64,000 bases of DNA, from the NCBI RefSeq assembly GCF_964340395.1, contig NC_135549.1, forward strand, positions 868,501 to 932,500, in the 5' to 3' direction. The stretch comes from Glandiceps talaboti (taxonomy: Eukaryota; Hemichordata; Enteropneusta; Spengelidae). Shown here in pieces: positions 12,022 to 23,236 of this stretch. The translations under genes and the position numbers were made by a program. The notes beneath the pieces are model-generated. The model was not told the origin of the DNA, did no database searches, and was given only the letters and a program-made list of their open reading frames with translations. Every line of letters begins with the position of its first letter. Position 1 is the stretch's first letter.

Positions 12022-12243
12022 TTTGCATCTGAATAATATCCCAGAAACCAATGCGCTAGTTGATATATATTTTGTATTTCATGATTTTGATTCATAAGTA
12101 GAGGCCAGGAATCTCCATTTAGTCGTGTAAAACTTTATTTCGATAATTTAAACGTATAAAAATAAAGGAACGGCAGAAAGTTATTTGTTGTACTTGTAAT
12201 GTTAGGTTTTGGTGTTTGAGGGCGCTGTTGGACATAATCAAAC
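12022..12243. promoter_or_regulatory. Shared ALG10/TPRKB bidirectional promoter region
   Basis: 222 bp between the divergent ATGs of ALG10 and TPRKB must hold both 5' UTRs and both core promoters. It and the first exons are richer in CpG than the surrounding introns. No TATA box at a convincing position. Inferred from gene layout, not from a recognised factor site. Confidence 0.65.
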
Positions 12244-12387
12244 ATGGCTTCTCAGTTGTACGAGTTAGAGCTGTTTCCAAATGATAAGGTGACACTAGCG
12301 TTATTTACTGAAGTGGAGAATTGCAGGGATCTGAAAAGGAGCATAGTGGAAGGCGATGTAGATGCAGCACTGTTGAATACATCGATG
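12244..12387 (+). CDS. TPRKB: TPRKB exon 1
   Basis: 48 codons from ATG to Met48, donor gtatgt at 12388. It encodes [20 protein letters not shown] and on to LLNTSM. Confidence 0.95.
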
Positions 12388-15300
12388 GTATGTGTGGATA
12401 TACTTTCCACATGCACATTGAACGAATATGCTAAAATAGAGGCACATGATTCCACTCGTAGGAAGTTTTAAAAGTATTACTATGAACCATATGCTCTGAA
12501 CTGATCAGTTGTATTATCTTGTTTAGGATTTGATAGGTCCATTATTTTGTTCAGGATCAACTTTTCCTACAGTCATTTTTCTCACCCATATTTTAATCTA
12601 GAATGACTCGGACCTTTACATGCAAAACATTAGACGACACACTGTCACAGACGCAGACTCACACAGTCGTACAACAAAATGAGCACAAATAGATGTAATC
12701 TCAACATTTTTGTCACAGACCATCCATCTCAATAATGTATTTGTAGGTTTTTGGGTTAATTGAGATATCATTCATGTAATTAAATAGGACAATTTAGGTG
12801 GTCTGAGTGTACAACTACACTGTGATGATGCATATAGCACTGCCTCAGCCTAAAAAAGATGGAGGGGTGTCACTGTAACTTTCATTTTGATTTTTCACTC
12901 TTATTAATCACATATTTTTTTCTGAAACATGTCAAAAGAGAACACTAAAATTCATTGACACAAACCCATTATGTTTTTATTGTAACCATCAAAGGTCAAA
13001 GGTCATTCACTTGGGTTGTCGTATACAAATATTCAAATTGAAGTTTGGAAGTATTTGACAGTACATATGATAAGTCAAATGATATGCTGGGATATATATG
13101 GTGGTACATTTATCTCAAATACTTTCCCTTTCTAGATTCACATAATTCTTTATTGTAATACTTCTCTTTTCTCTCATAATTGTTTCACCTAAGCCATTCC
13201 TCTTAAACTGTTTAGTGTAATACAAAAGTTCAATCATTGTCGTAAATGACACAATGATGAATTTAGTGTCATAGAAAACTAAAATGTTGTTATCTGTCTT
13301 GTAGATACTGGACCCATTCCAAATATTGGTGGCAGCAAACAAAGCCATTCATGTTAATCAGCATGGGAAAATGAAGACACGAAATATTAATTCAGAAATC
13401 CTCTTCAATTTATCACCAACAAATAGTGTAAGTAACCTTGAGATTTATCCCAGCATATAGTTGTCAGTTAGTCTAACAAAGGGTTGCAATTTCAAGTTTA
13501 AACAAGTTCATATGTTGGAACTTCAAATAATTATTTGTATTTCTTTTTATCAATGTTTCAGCAACTTGACTATTGCCCTTCTCAGTTAAAGTGATGATGA
13601 TTACTGTTGACCATATCACCATTTAGTCATGTTGCCAAACATAGACAGACAATAAAAAAGTGAAGTGTTTGTGTAGTAATGGACATTATTGCACTTTTGA
13701 AGTTAGAGGATTTAGTCCAAGAGAGGGATATTGAGGGATATATGAGGCTTGTACTTATTCTTTTTCCTGAGGGGTAGGGATTGTGTCGTCGTGTCGAAAC
13801 CCTGTAGCGTATAAATCCAGAGCTATACCTTCAATGACACCTAATCCATACACTGCACACGGTCCTGGATTACGTGACCTTTCTCCCCGGCCCAGGCCTT
13901 TGTCGGGGAAGTTCCTTCAGAGAGAGAGAGAGAGAGAAAGAGAGAGAGTAGAAATGTGGCATCGTACTCATATTCTCGGAGGGTGACCCCCTTTTTATGA
14001 TTCCACGGACCTAGATAGCCGACGAGATGCGAAACATCCACTGGACCGCGACTAAGAAAACAGGTCGTAAATTGTGATATTGCGATTCTGACCAGTCACT
14101 ATCACGGTAGTCCTGCTTGCTGACAGTGTACGCGTTTCGCTCAAGGGACCACTTACTCTGTATGCAAGCAGGACTACTATCACGGCAGAGTACCATCTAA
14201 TTTCGATGAAGAATCATTGAAGTTTGAGCGTATCATACACCACTTTTTAAAATTTGATGTAGACATTGAACGTACGTAATCTACGAAAAGACACAGCGAG
14301 AGAGGGGTTTAAAAGGAGACACGAGAAACATCAGTGGAAAACGGGATGCTCACCGAAAACACGGGACATCGCATAGTAGACGTCTACTGACTGCTCGAGC
14401 GCTCTCTTCAACCGTTACGTTGAAAGCAACATCTTCTGATGGTCATAAATGCTTAGCATTTGGGACTTAATGTCAACAATTTACTCTGTTTGACAGACCA
14501 GAAGTTAGTGTGTCTTAGACACCACATGAAATTGTAACAGTGTGTAAAGCAGGATGCTTTGAAGGAGTCACCTCCGACTAATGCATCTTTTGATGTGTTC
14601 TGTTTTAGAGTAAATTGTAGCATAAAACATCAAATGCTAAGCTCTTAAGTCTTATGACCAGGATTCAGTGTGTCTCAAACAAGAATTGTGTGTGTCTCAA
14701 ACACCCAAATGCTAAGGTTTTATGACAAAAAGTGTATATCATGGCTGTAAAGATATAATCTGATTGGAATTATAAACCAGGATTGCCATTTGTACTTGTT
14801 GTTTTGACAGGAAATTACAGTGTAGCCATCTTGAACTGTCTGAAATTACAGTGTAGCCATCTTGAACTGTCTGAAATTACAGTGTAGCCATCTTGAACTG
14901 TCTGAAATTACAGTACGGCTATCTTGCACTGTCTGAAATTACAGTGTAGCTATCTTGAACTGTCTGAAATTACAGTGTAGCTATCTTGAACTGTCTGAAA
15001 TTACATTGTAGCCATGTTGAACTGTCTGAAATTACAGTGTAACTATCTTGAACTGTCTGAAATTACAGTGTAGCTATCTTGAACTGTCTGAAATTACATT
15101 GTAGCCATGTTGAACTGTCTGAAATTACAGTGTAACTATCTTGAACTGTCTGAAATTACAGTGTAGCTATCTTGAACTGTCTGAAATTACATTGTAGCCA
15201 TGTTGAACTGTCTGAAATTACAGTGTAGCTATCTTGAACTGTCTGAAATTACATTGTAGCCATGTTGAACTGTCTGAAATTACAGTGTAGCTATCATGAA

Positions 15301-18300
15301 CTGTCTGAAATTAGTGTAGCTATTTTGTACTGTCTGAAATTACAGTGCAGCTATCTTGAACTGTCTGAAATTACAGTGTAGCCATCTTAAAATGTCTGAA
15401 ATTACAGTGTAGGTATCTTGAACTGTCTGAAATTACAGTGTAGGTATCTTGAACTGTCTGAAATTACAGTGTAGGTATCTTGAACTGTCTGAAATTACAG
15501 TGTAGGTATCTTGAACTGTCTGAAATTACAGTGTAGGTATCTTGAACTGTCTGAAATTACAGTGTAGCTATCTTGAACTGTCTGAAATTACATTGTAGCC
15601 ATGTTGAACTGTCTGAAATTACAGTGTAACTATCTTGAACTGTCTGAAATTACAGTGTAGCTATCTTGAACTGTCTGAAATTACATTGTAGCCATGTTGA
15701 ACTGTCTGAAATTACAGTGTAACTATCTTGAACTGTCTGAAATTACAGTGTAGCTATCTTGAACTGTCTGAAATTACATTGTAGCCATGTTGAACTGTCT
15801 GAAATTACAGTGTAGCTATCTTGAACTGTCTGAAATTACAGTGTAGCTATCTTGAACTGTCTGAAATTACATTGTAGCCATGTTGAACTGTCTGAAATTA
15901 CAGTGTAACTATCTTGAACTGTCTGAAATTACAGTGTAGCTATCTTGAACTGTCTGAAATTACATTGTAGCCATGTTGAACTGTCTGAAATTACAGTGTA
16001 ACTATCTTGAACTGTCTGAAATTACAGTGTAGCTATCTTGAACTGTCTGAAATTACATTGTAGCCATGTTGAACTGTCTGAAATTACAGTGCAGCTATCT
16101 TGAACTGTCTGAAATTACAGTGTAGCCATCTTAAAATGTCTGAAATTACAGTGTAGGTATCTTGAACTGTCTGAAATTACAGTGTAGGTATCTTGAACTG
16201 TCTGAAATTACAGTGTAGGTATCTTGAACTGTCTGAAATTACAGTGTAGCTATCTTGAACTGTCTGAAATTACATTGTAGCCATGTTGAACTGTCTGAAA
16301 TTACAGTGTAGCCATCTTGAACTGTCTGAAATTACATTGTAGCCATCTTGAACTGTCTGAAAATACAGTGTAGCCATCTTGAACTGTCTGAAATTACAGT
16401 GTAGCCATCTTGAACTGTCTGAAATTACATTGTAGCCATCTTGAACTGTCTGAAATTACAGTGTAGCCATCTTGAACTGTCTGAAATTACAGTGTTGCTA
16501 TCTTGAACTGTCTGAAATTACAGTGCAGCTATCTTGAACTGTCTGAAATTACAGTGTAGCCATCTTGAACTGTCTGAAATTACAGTGTAGGTATCTTAAA
16601 CTGTCTGAAATTACAGTGTAGGTATCTTGAACTGTCTGAAATTACAGTGCAGCTATCTTGAACTGTGGAATGCATTAACCGAACTTTTTTGAAATATATT
16701 ATAGGAAAAAAATTTATGTTCATGTGATAAATGTATTTTCCTTGAAAGATAAATGAATTTTTTTTGGCAAACAACAATCTATAGAAGATGTGTCTGAAGT
16801 TGCCCCCATTTCTTTTGTTATGACTTTCTTGCCTTGCTTTGTTACAGATATCAGATGCCTTCAAGAAATTTGGTGTCACCGACAGTGACACGTCTATGTT
16901 AGCAGCCATTCTTAATGACAATAATGGAGAAAAATTAAACAATTTAATTGAACAAGTAGATGGTGTCATAACTGACTTGGATCAACTTAAAAATTTCACA
17001 GATGAAGCCAAAATTAAAAAGGTATGAGTTAAATTTAGATAGTGTGTATGAAATAGCTGTAGTCAGAATAATTGTATTATTTCTGTAGGATTTGATATTG
17101 TTCATGTTTTATAGTAACTTTGAAGTCCATCTTCATTATTGAATCACTACAAGTTTGCTATCTCCAAGTCATGAAGTACATTAATCTAAATATAACAAAG
17201 ACAGCATTTAGATATAATAGTCTCCTGTGGTTGTAATTGTGTGCAATATCAAGCACTTACAAAGTGATGTATTCCTTAAAAGAGTTACTCATCTTGAACA
17301 AACCCAACCTCAGAACCTGTCTGGAATGTTTGATTTATCAGCAACATAATCTTGGTGTTGATGAGTCAGCATACAACAGTTTTATATCATTAGTTCATTA
17401 AAATAGCCCAAGGAAAGACTCTGGGAAGGCTTTAAAGCTTACAAAGTACCCTGACTTAAAAGTGTGATTTGAGGTTTAAAAGGTCACTGCTATACTGGAT
17501 GTTGTACTGCAGGATATGCAAGTTTAAGTGCATTAAAACATACACATTGGCTGTGTTTGATGTACAGTAATGGAATAAGTGATGCTTGAATGGAGAATTT
17601 TGTACGGTTCATTGATATGCACTGAGTCATGGGTACAAGGTCATAGTCATCTTAATGTAAACACTAAATAGTACATGTCTTTTAGAAAAAACAAGTTGAA
17701 CAAGTTCATGTACACTGAGAACTTGATTTATGACATTTGCTCAAAGGTAATGAAATTGGTTAAAATTTATAGGGTAGAGGTTTAAATGTGTTATAGGTCA
17801 GTGTGGGGTCAATGCCAATGTCAAACCAATGTGACTATAAAGTGAATGTGGGCTGTAAAGATAAATTACAAGTGTATTTTTGAGTCTCTGTCATCTACAT
17901 GTATGTAGGAAACTACATGTGTATTGAAAATAGTGAACCAATGTGTTTTTAAACTGTAAAATTATAGGACCTGGTACAATATTTGTGTCTTTAGCATCAA
18001 TATCCTTTACACGTTTCAGCTTGAAGGGTCATAGGCCAACTTGGGACACTATTTTTATTCAATTATTGGTATAAATTTAATATACATGTAATGTCTTATT
18101 CAAATAAGGATAAATTCTCCATATAGCAGTGTCAGGTGTGCAGTTTCTTTGTGGTCCTAATGTCATTGCAATATTTAGGTGCACCAAAATATTACATCAT
18201 CAAAGTGTGCACTTGGAATTGGTTTGCCTTACTGCAATGTTACAATCATTCCTAGCTACAGTCTGTAAGGTACGCCGTGACAGGGCGCCCTCGCCCATCA

Positions 18301-19396
18301 CTACATACAACATTTAATTAAGTATTAGTGCATAATGTAGAATAACATATATACAATTCTTTATATTAAATGAAAATAAGATAGAAAACAGCTCTGATCT
18401 GGCTAATGTCCCTTTAATTTAATTTTAAAGCTAGAATTGTATAATGGCGATAGGAGAGCAATTCATACATGTACATGAAACTACAATTATATTGATTAAA
18501 GAGCAGAAAGATGGTGCATAAGTTGATGGTGTTTTCTTAGTCATCTTAATTTCAGATGATAAATCATGTACATTATTCTCCTCAATAACCACATCCTAAA
18601 TCATCTGCTCTAACTAAGCCAACATTTCAGCATGACATGTAAATTATCGGATGGTGTAATTTCTCATTTATAAGCAGAAATAAAATTAGTCCTTGCAAGT
18701 AAAATATACCATGAATTGGGAATGTGACTTTCAGAGCCATGTTTTATAATGAGCTCAGAGTTAATATTGTAATTTACGGAAGACAGCTAATTATCATGTA
18801 AAACAATATTCATGGTATATATTGGGAAATTGTAGTCTAGATATATCAAATCCAATGTGTTCACATGAAGACACATTTATAAAGTATCTACATAATTACT
18901 GGAATACTGCTTTAATCTGTTTAGTGTCTGTTTAGGATATGATCTACTTCAGTAGGAATGTTATCATTACATATTTATTTGTAATATTTTGTACTGGATT
19001 CTCTAATAATTGTATTCTTTATTCACATGTGGAATGAAATCTCAGAAGCTGACTAATATGTAATTTGGAGATTTGTGATTAAAAAATTCTTTATATAAAT
19101 GAAAGATTTTAATGCAATCAGTTGTTTCTGAAAGAGTTGATAATTCAGTTGAACTTCTTATGGCTGTGGAAAATTACTATTTTGTTCAAGACATGAAAAC
19201 AATGAATAATTTTGAATTGTGTGAATATCTCGGTGAATAATTCCACGAGAACAGTAAATTGAGAAAAAGTAAAAGGAGTAGAAATTACCAGCAAAATTTT
19301 GTCTTGCAGGTATACAAGATTCAAGATATGGAACTGACAAATAGTACATTATTAGATGCAGTAGTCTGTAGAATGGCAACAAAGGACGCATCCTAA
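12244..19396 (+). CDS. TPRKB: TPRKB: EKC/KEOPS complex subunit (Cgi121 family), 4 exons
   Basis: TPRKB (Cgi121) binds the PRPK/Bud32 kinase and tRNA in the KEOPS complex that makes t6A37 on ANN-decoding tRNAs. Exons 12244-12387, 13305-13427, 16848-17021 and 19310-19396 join at phase 0 throughout, giving 175 aa, the same length as I recall for the human protein. Recognisable stretches: [19 protein letters not shown] near the N-terminus, [19 protein letters not shown] and [18 protein letters not shown] in exon 2, [20 protein letters not shown] in exon 3, and [17 protein letters not shown] at the C-terminus. The start ATG is the first in frame and sits in a good context (caaacATGG). Introns are 0.9, 3.4 and 2.3 kb; intron 2 carries a 1.9-kb satellite. 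Head-to-head with ALG10. Confidence 0.96.
12388..13304 (+). other. TPRKB intron 1
   Basis: 917 bp of AT-rich sequence with no recognised element or exon. Confidence 0.6.
13305..13427 (+). CDS. TPRKB: TPRKB exon 2
   Basis: 41 codons, acceptor cttgtag and donor gtaagt. It encodes [16 protein letters not shown] through FNLSPTNS, the best conserved part of the family. Confidence 0.95.
13780..14430. other. CpG-rich island inside TPRKB intron 2
   Basis: This stretch has many CpG dinucleotides (for example gtcgtcgtgtcgaaacc, gccgacgagatgcg, ctcgagcgctc), while flanking intron sequence has almost none. It contains a short GA microsatellite (13920-13949) and the palindromic insertion at 14108-14176. 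Short open frames on both strands have no recognised similarity. It could be a recent insertion, a decayed pseudogene or a cryptic promoter; I cannot tell which. Confidence 0.5.
14108..14176. mobile_element. 69-bp palindromic MITE with 9-bp target duplication
   Basis: Terminal inverted repeats TAGTCCTGCTTGC (14108-14120) and GCAAGCAGGACTA (14164-14176) are perfect over 13 bp and extend imperfectly inward. The direct repeat ctatcacgg flanks both sides (14099-14107 and 14177-14185). It is far too small to encode a transposase, so it must have been moved in trans. A 9-bp duplication is typical of Mutator-like elements, but other families are possible. Confidence 0.75.
14806..16668. repeat. Minisatellite, 31-bp unit, about 60 copies, with 93-bp higher-order repeat
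   Basis: The array in TPRKB intron 2 repeats ctgtctgaaattacagtgta followed by gctatcttgaa. Three unit variants (attgtagccatgttg, gtgtaactatcttg, gtgtagctatcttg) recur in fixed order, so blocks of three units (93 bp) repeat, for example at 15001, 15094 and 15187 and from 15591 to 16056. Another stretch repeats a gtaggtatcttg variant. Ends about 180 bp before exon 3. Confidence 0.95.
16848..17021 (+). CDS. TPRKB: TPRKB exon 3
   Basis: 58 codons, acceptor tttgttacag and donor gtatga. It encodes [20 protein letters not shown] and on to DEAKIKK. Confidence 0.95.
17022..19309 (+). other. TPRKB intron 3
   Basis: 2.3 kb of AT-rich intron. The only element recognised is a solitary MITE arm at 18259-18300. 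No hidden exon seen. Confidence 0.6.
18259..18300. mobile_element. Solitary arm of the CTGTAAGGT-type MITE
   Basis: cagtctgtaaggtacgccgt followed by gacagggcgccctcgccc matches the left arm of the complete element at 28792-28903 and, reversed, the right arm of 29530-29625. No matching second arm follows, so it is a truncated copy. Confidence 0.65.
19310..19396 (+). CDS. TPRKB: TPRKB exon 4 (last)
   Basis: 28 codons plus TAA (19394-19396), acceptor cttgcag. It encodes [20 protein letters not shown] and ends RMATKDAS. It is too short and too deep in an intron to stand out as an open frame. Confidence 0.94.
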   Translation, partial: VYKIQDMELTNSTLLDAVVCRMATKDAS

Positions 19397-20500
19397 TGCA
19401 AGATAGACCAAAGATGATTATCATACACTGCAAGGAAACTGATATCAATTTATCTACAACCTGTCCTTCAATGGTTATATACAGGATCTCAACCTGTAGG
19501 CTGTCAGCTTGTCAAATTAGCTGGATCAAGCTTCCAGCTGTTAGCTTATTGCATTACGTAGACAGTGCACTTCAAATAATTAAGTGACATAAAGCGACTC
19601 ATAGCAGTGCTCTTGGCAAAGGAAACCTTTGACTTTATCTCATTAACTGAAGAGAGATGCCCTATAGGACTGTGGTTTCATACAGAAGTGGAAATGGGAT
19701 ATCAGTACATTTCAGCAGAGCTGTCTTACCATCAGTTTTATCCAACTATTAGCTGTCAACAAGGCTGTCACTAATGGTTGTATTAGTGACTGGCTAACAA
19801 CCATTGACTCCAGGAGTGGAAATGGGATATCGGTACATTTCAGCAGAGTTGGATATTCTAAATGTCTTACCATCTGTTTTGTCGGAATACTATCCATCAA
19901 CAAGGCTGTCACATAATGGTTGTATTTGTGACCACCAATAAACAACCATCAACAAGGCTGTCACATAATGGTTGTATTTGTGACCACCAATAAACAACCA
20001 TCAACAAGGCTGTCACATAATGGTTGTATTTGTGACCACCAATAAACAACCATCAACAAGGCTGTCACATAATGGTTGTATTTGTGACCATCAATAAACT
20101 GCCATTGACTCAGGACACAAAAAATTGATTATCAAATATTGAAATATTTCAAGACATTAAAGTGTACATGCAAAGGTTGATAATTTTTTCCATTATTATG
20201 TTTATTTTGCCATAAAAATAAATGAAATTGCATTCATACCTCTAAATATTATGCGCATTGGAAGGCAGTTGAAATCACACATAAAAACTGCACAGTGACG
20301 CCATACAGTGAAAGCCGGTAAATGTTACCAGGGCCAGGGTTCTCCACGCCACCGGTGTAGCCATTATCAAAGCGAATAAAAGGAAAACATATAAAATAAT
20401 TTGAAATGATGTTTTCAAGAAAGCAAGTTAGCTTCAAATATTTTCAGTACAATAGCAATTTTTTGGAAACAATGCATAGTCCAATTGTATGTTTTGATTT
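19397..20500. other. TPRKB downstream region
   Basis: Contains the TPRKB 3' UTR, whose end I cannot place with confidence; an AATAAA at about 20216 is one candidate. It also holds the tandem repeat at 19890-20105 and its degenerate neighbours from about 19740. No further gene recognised. Confidence 0.45.
19890..20105. repeat. Tandem repeat, 52-bp unit, 4 copies plus degenerate flanking copies
   Basis: The unit reads caacaaggctgtcacataat, ggttgtatttgtgaccacca, ataaacaaccat. Older, diverged copies are visible from about 19750 (caacaaggctgtcactaatg), suggesting expansion from a once longer-period duplication. Confidence 0.88.
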
Positions 20501-21650
20501 CCTTGTTGCTGGGAGTCGATCGTTTTCATTGTGATATATCACATACATCGTCGCAATCATATCAAAGTAAAAAGACGCAGAGCTCATTATAATGTTGCTA
20601 TTTTTGTTTCCATTGTTTTGTCTACCTGAACAATTACTGTGTCATGCCAATCACATGTCCAAAGTGAATGGACACAACAAAGTACAGTCAACATTTCACA
20701 CTCCCAGGTCAAATAAATCCACAACGTAATGTCTATCCATCAAAAACTCAAACAAAAATGTTCAGAGACAATACGCAATACACCACAGTACGGCCGGCTT
20801 CAGTGAACACGGGCTGTGCTTCGAAAGAAGATGAAACCACTTCATGTCACTGTGTGGATGGTAATGAACGCAGTAAAAAATGAAATAAAGTGCGTGTACA
20901 CATAGTTTTCGAGGGATGGTTATCCAACAAAACGTTCTGCTCTAACAAATTTGTGGGTTTACTTTCGCGAAGATTTTGAATGGTCAATGATCGAACGTAC
21001 TGTTATGACATATGCTACATCTGAACAACTTGAGAGAATATTATGGGGAACTCTTGAAGCCATTCTCATCCAATCTCTGTATGTTCGATGGGTACGGAAA
21101 TATTAGATAATTTTCGTTTCGATTAGATTAGATTGTCTGCGGGAGCTGTTTTCCACCCATTGAATAGTTATGTCAACAAAGGACGCTGATAACAGCCTTC
21201 ACTTTACGTAAACAACATGGCTTCACTAGGACGTAAACAATACGCTGGATGGTCCATGTTGCAGTACAAAACAGCAAGGCATAGTCAGAAAACAAGTACT
21301 AAACTTGCACGGTGGATATTTAAAAACAGGTATACTATTACATATAATATGTACTAGCCATGACTACATTTTTAAGTGAAATTTACATCGGAAAGAAACC
21401 TTATAAAGCAGTGTCATTCAGTCTATGTGGTTGACCACACCTTCCTCACTCATTCACTGCCAGAGGCACTATCGTTACTGCTAGCAGTCAGTTCTAATGA
21501 ATTTGGCTAAATCACACCATCAGATGTTGATGCTGAAGTGTATTGCTCTACGCTTGAGGCATCTGACGAATATTCAACGTCGCGTTCTGGCGATAACCGG
21601 TTGTGAAGTTGACCTTCTGGCTCGGCCCTAATGGCTTTGCATGTAAAGAT
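20500..21650. promoter_or_regulatory. CpG-rich island, candidate promoter region
   Basis: About 1.1 kb with many CpG dinucleotides (gtcgatcg, acggccgg, tttcgcgaag, ttcaacgtcgcgttctggcg) in a CpG-poor setting. The two proven divergent promoters in the window look the same in composition. It surrounds the candidate first exon at 21217-21329. Promoter function is inference only. Confidence 0.4.
20592..20729 (+). CDS. Short ORF with signal-peptide-like start, uncertain
   Basis: A 45-codon open frame begins MLLFLFPLFCLPEQLLCHA, which looks like a cleavable signal peptide, and stops at TAA 20727-20729. A second frame (20668-20883, 71 codons, ending NERSKK) overlaps it at the 3' side, so a frameshift or splicing could join them. 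I recognise no family. It lies inside the CpG-rich island. Could be the first exon of a secreted protein or chance. Confidence 0.2.
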   Translation: MLLFLFPLFCLPEQLLCHANHMSKVNGHNKVQSTFHTPRSNKSTT

Positions 21651-23236
21651 AAACTTAGGACAATTGTGTTCAAGTGACATCACGATGTTCCAAAATCTGT
21701 CCTATACATATGCAAATGAGAAGTACTTCCTGAGGTGCTCCGAGGCTCAGCCTAGAGTGGCTCATTTTTCACACAATTTCTCATGTCAGAGCTATTCTAT
21801 ACTGTCACAAACCCAATGTCCTTTATTTTTATGGCAATATAAACATATTGATGAAAAAAAGTATCACCCTTTGCATGTACACTCTAAGTATATTAAACAA
21901 TTTTTATTTCATTAAAATAATAGCTTTCATTTTTTTGCATAACCCACAAGGCTTTGTTAGGTGCTTGTCTATGGCATATCACACTACATGATCAGTGGGG
22001 CATGGGGTAGTAAGAATGAAAATCAAGTCTAGGATGGTACATCAATTTTCTACGCTACACAAATTAAATGAATGTTTTACAGTCTATGGGGTTATAAGCC
22101 AAAAAAAAATAACCACCAAAACTAATTTAAAAACAGGACCAAATGTCTCTTATTCTCCCATCACTTTATGATTTTAATACCCTTACTCAAAAGAAAGACA
22201 AAGTACATGCATAGAATAGGTACTCATATGGAATGCACCATTGTCCTACTTTCTGTAATAGCATATATGTGAAAGTGGTTAAATTTTCAATTCCACGTAT
22301 ACACAAGTATACTTTGACTTGATGAGTCTGGAGGGACAAAGTGAGTTTGAGATACTGTAATCTTCAGAAGTTTGTTTATTTGTGTGAGTTTTCAGATAAT
22401 TTACTATCTGAAGTCTATTGTGATCAACTGCCACCTTTTGAAATGCTAGACACTTGAATGTAAGGAAAGTCATTCATTGTGATGTATCACAAAAACAATT
22501 TTATTTACTTCATGTAGATGATTAAAGGAGTACATTCAGTGTTTCTTGTCATGATTCCAAATTGAAAAAACCTGATAACACTTTTATAGTTCAGGGTGCA
22601 ATAAATCTTTCTTGATTTATCACTTAGAAAAGATACATCGTAAGATACATGTAATAAACTATAGTAAGTACTAGCATTTGTGAGCAATGTTTACACACTG
22701 AGGTAGCTTCACATTTCTAGTCTGTACAAGTACATGTGTTTGTACTGGTATATTATTGGCACTGAACTTTGGCTTTCATTTTTGGCAAAGGATGAAAAAG
22801 TCACATTGCAAATTATTTTAAATCCTACCATGGGTACATTATATCATATCAAGTACTGTAGTGTTCAATGAAGTAATAAAAGGTATATAATCTAATTGTA
22901 CCACTGACATAAATCAGTTTTACAGCTAAAATATATCATAATCTGGTGTTACATGTAATAATTCAGCAATCCTACTGGACTTGCTTTTGTTTTGAATGAC
23001 AACAGTTTCACATCCTATTATGTGGATCACCCCAACATAGACTGTTTCCCTTGGGATTTGCCCTCAAGAAGCAGTCTATGGCCCACAGTCCCTCAAGGAA
23101 ACAGATGTATGATGTTGCCCTTGCTATCAGTCAACATGTGTATAATGTATCCAGGATGCTCCACAGGCTGTCAAATCATCTTGTGTTCCCGACTAGGAAG
23201 TTAAACTGTCGCCACTCAAAACAACATCAAGTCTAG
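21217..23236 (+). CDS. Unrecognised candidate gene, two exons, 102 aa
   Basis: I do not recognise this protein. Candidate exon 1 (21217-21329) starts with ATG in a good context (aacaacATGG), encodes 37 basic/aromatic-rich residues (MASLGRKQYAGWSMLQYKTA, ending ARWIFKN) plus two bases, and ends at donor gtatac. Candidate exon 2 could start at 23041 after acceptor acatag; the phase then fits exactly and gives RLFPLGFALKKQS, then SRKQMYDVALAISQHVYNVS and RMLHRLSNHLVFPTRK, stop TAG at 23234-23236. A better pyrimidine-tract acceptor at 23005 would open the same frame in another phase (FHILLCGSPQH), which needs a different upstream exon. The exon 2 frame shows heptad-like hydrophobic spacing. The CpG-rich island at the proposed 5' end supports a real promoter. 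Exon joining is inferred. Confidence 0.35.
23006..23236 (+). CDS. Candidate last exon of unrecognised gene
   Basis: The frame is open from acceptor aatgacaacag (ending 23005, preceded by ttgcttttgtttt) to TAG 23234-23236. An in-frame TGA at 22997-22999 lies just upstream, as expected for an exon border. It encodes 76 residues of mixed composition that do not look like repeat-derived sequence. Confidence 0.35.
   Translation, partial: FHILLCGSPQHRLFPLGFALKKQSMAHSPSRKQMYDVALAISQHVYNVSRMLHRLSNHLVFPTRKLNCRHSKQHQV

Noticed and set aside
20320-20345. 2A-like NPGP motif in a short minus-strand frame (GGVENPGPG)
   Set aside because: A working 2A needs Asp-Val/Ile-Glu-x before NPGP. Here the spacing and the Asp are wrong, and there is no surrounding retrotransposon ORF.
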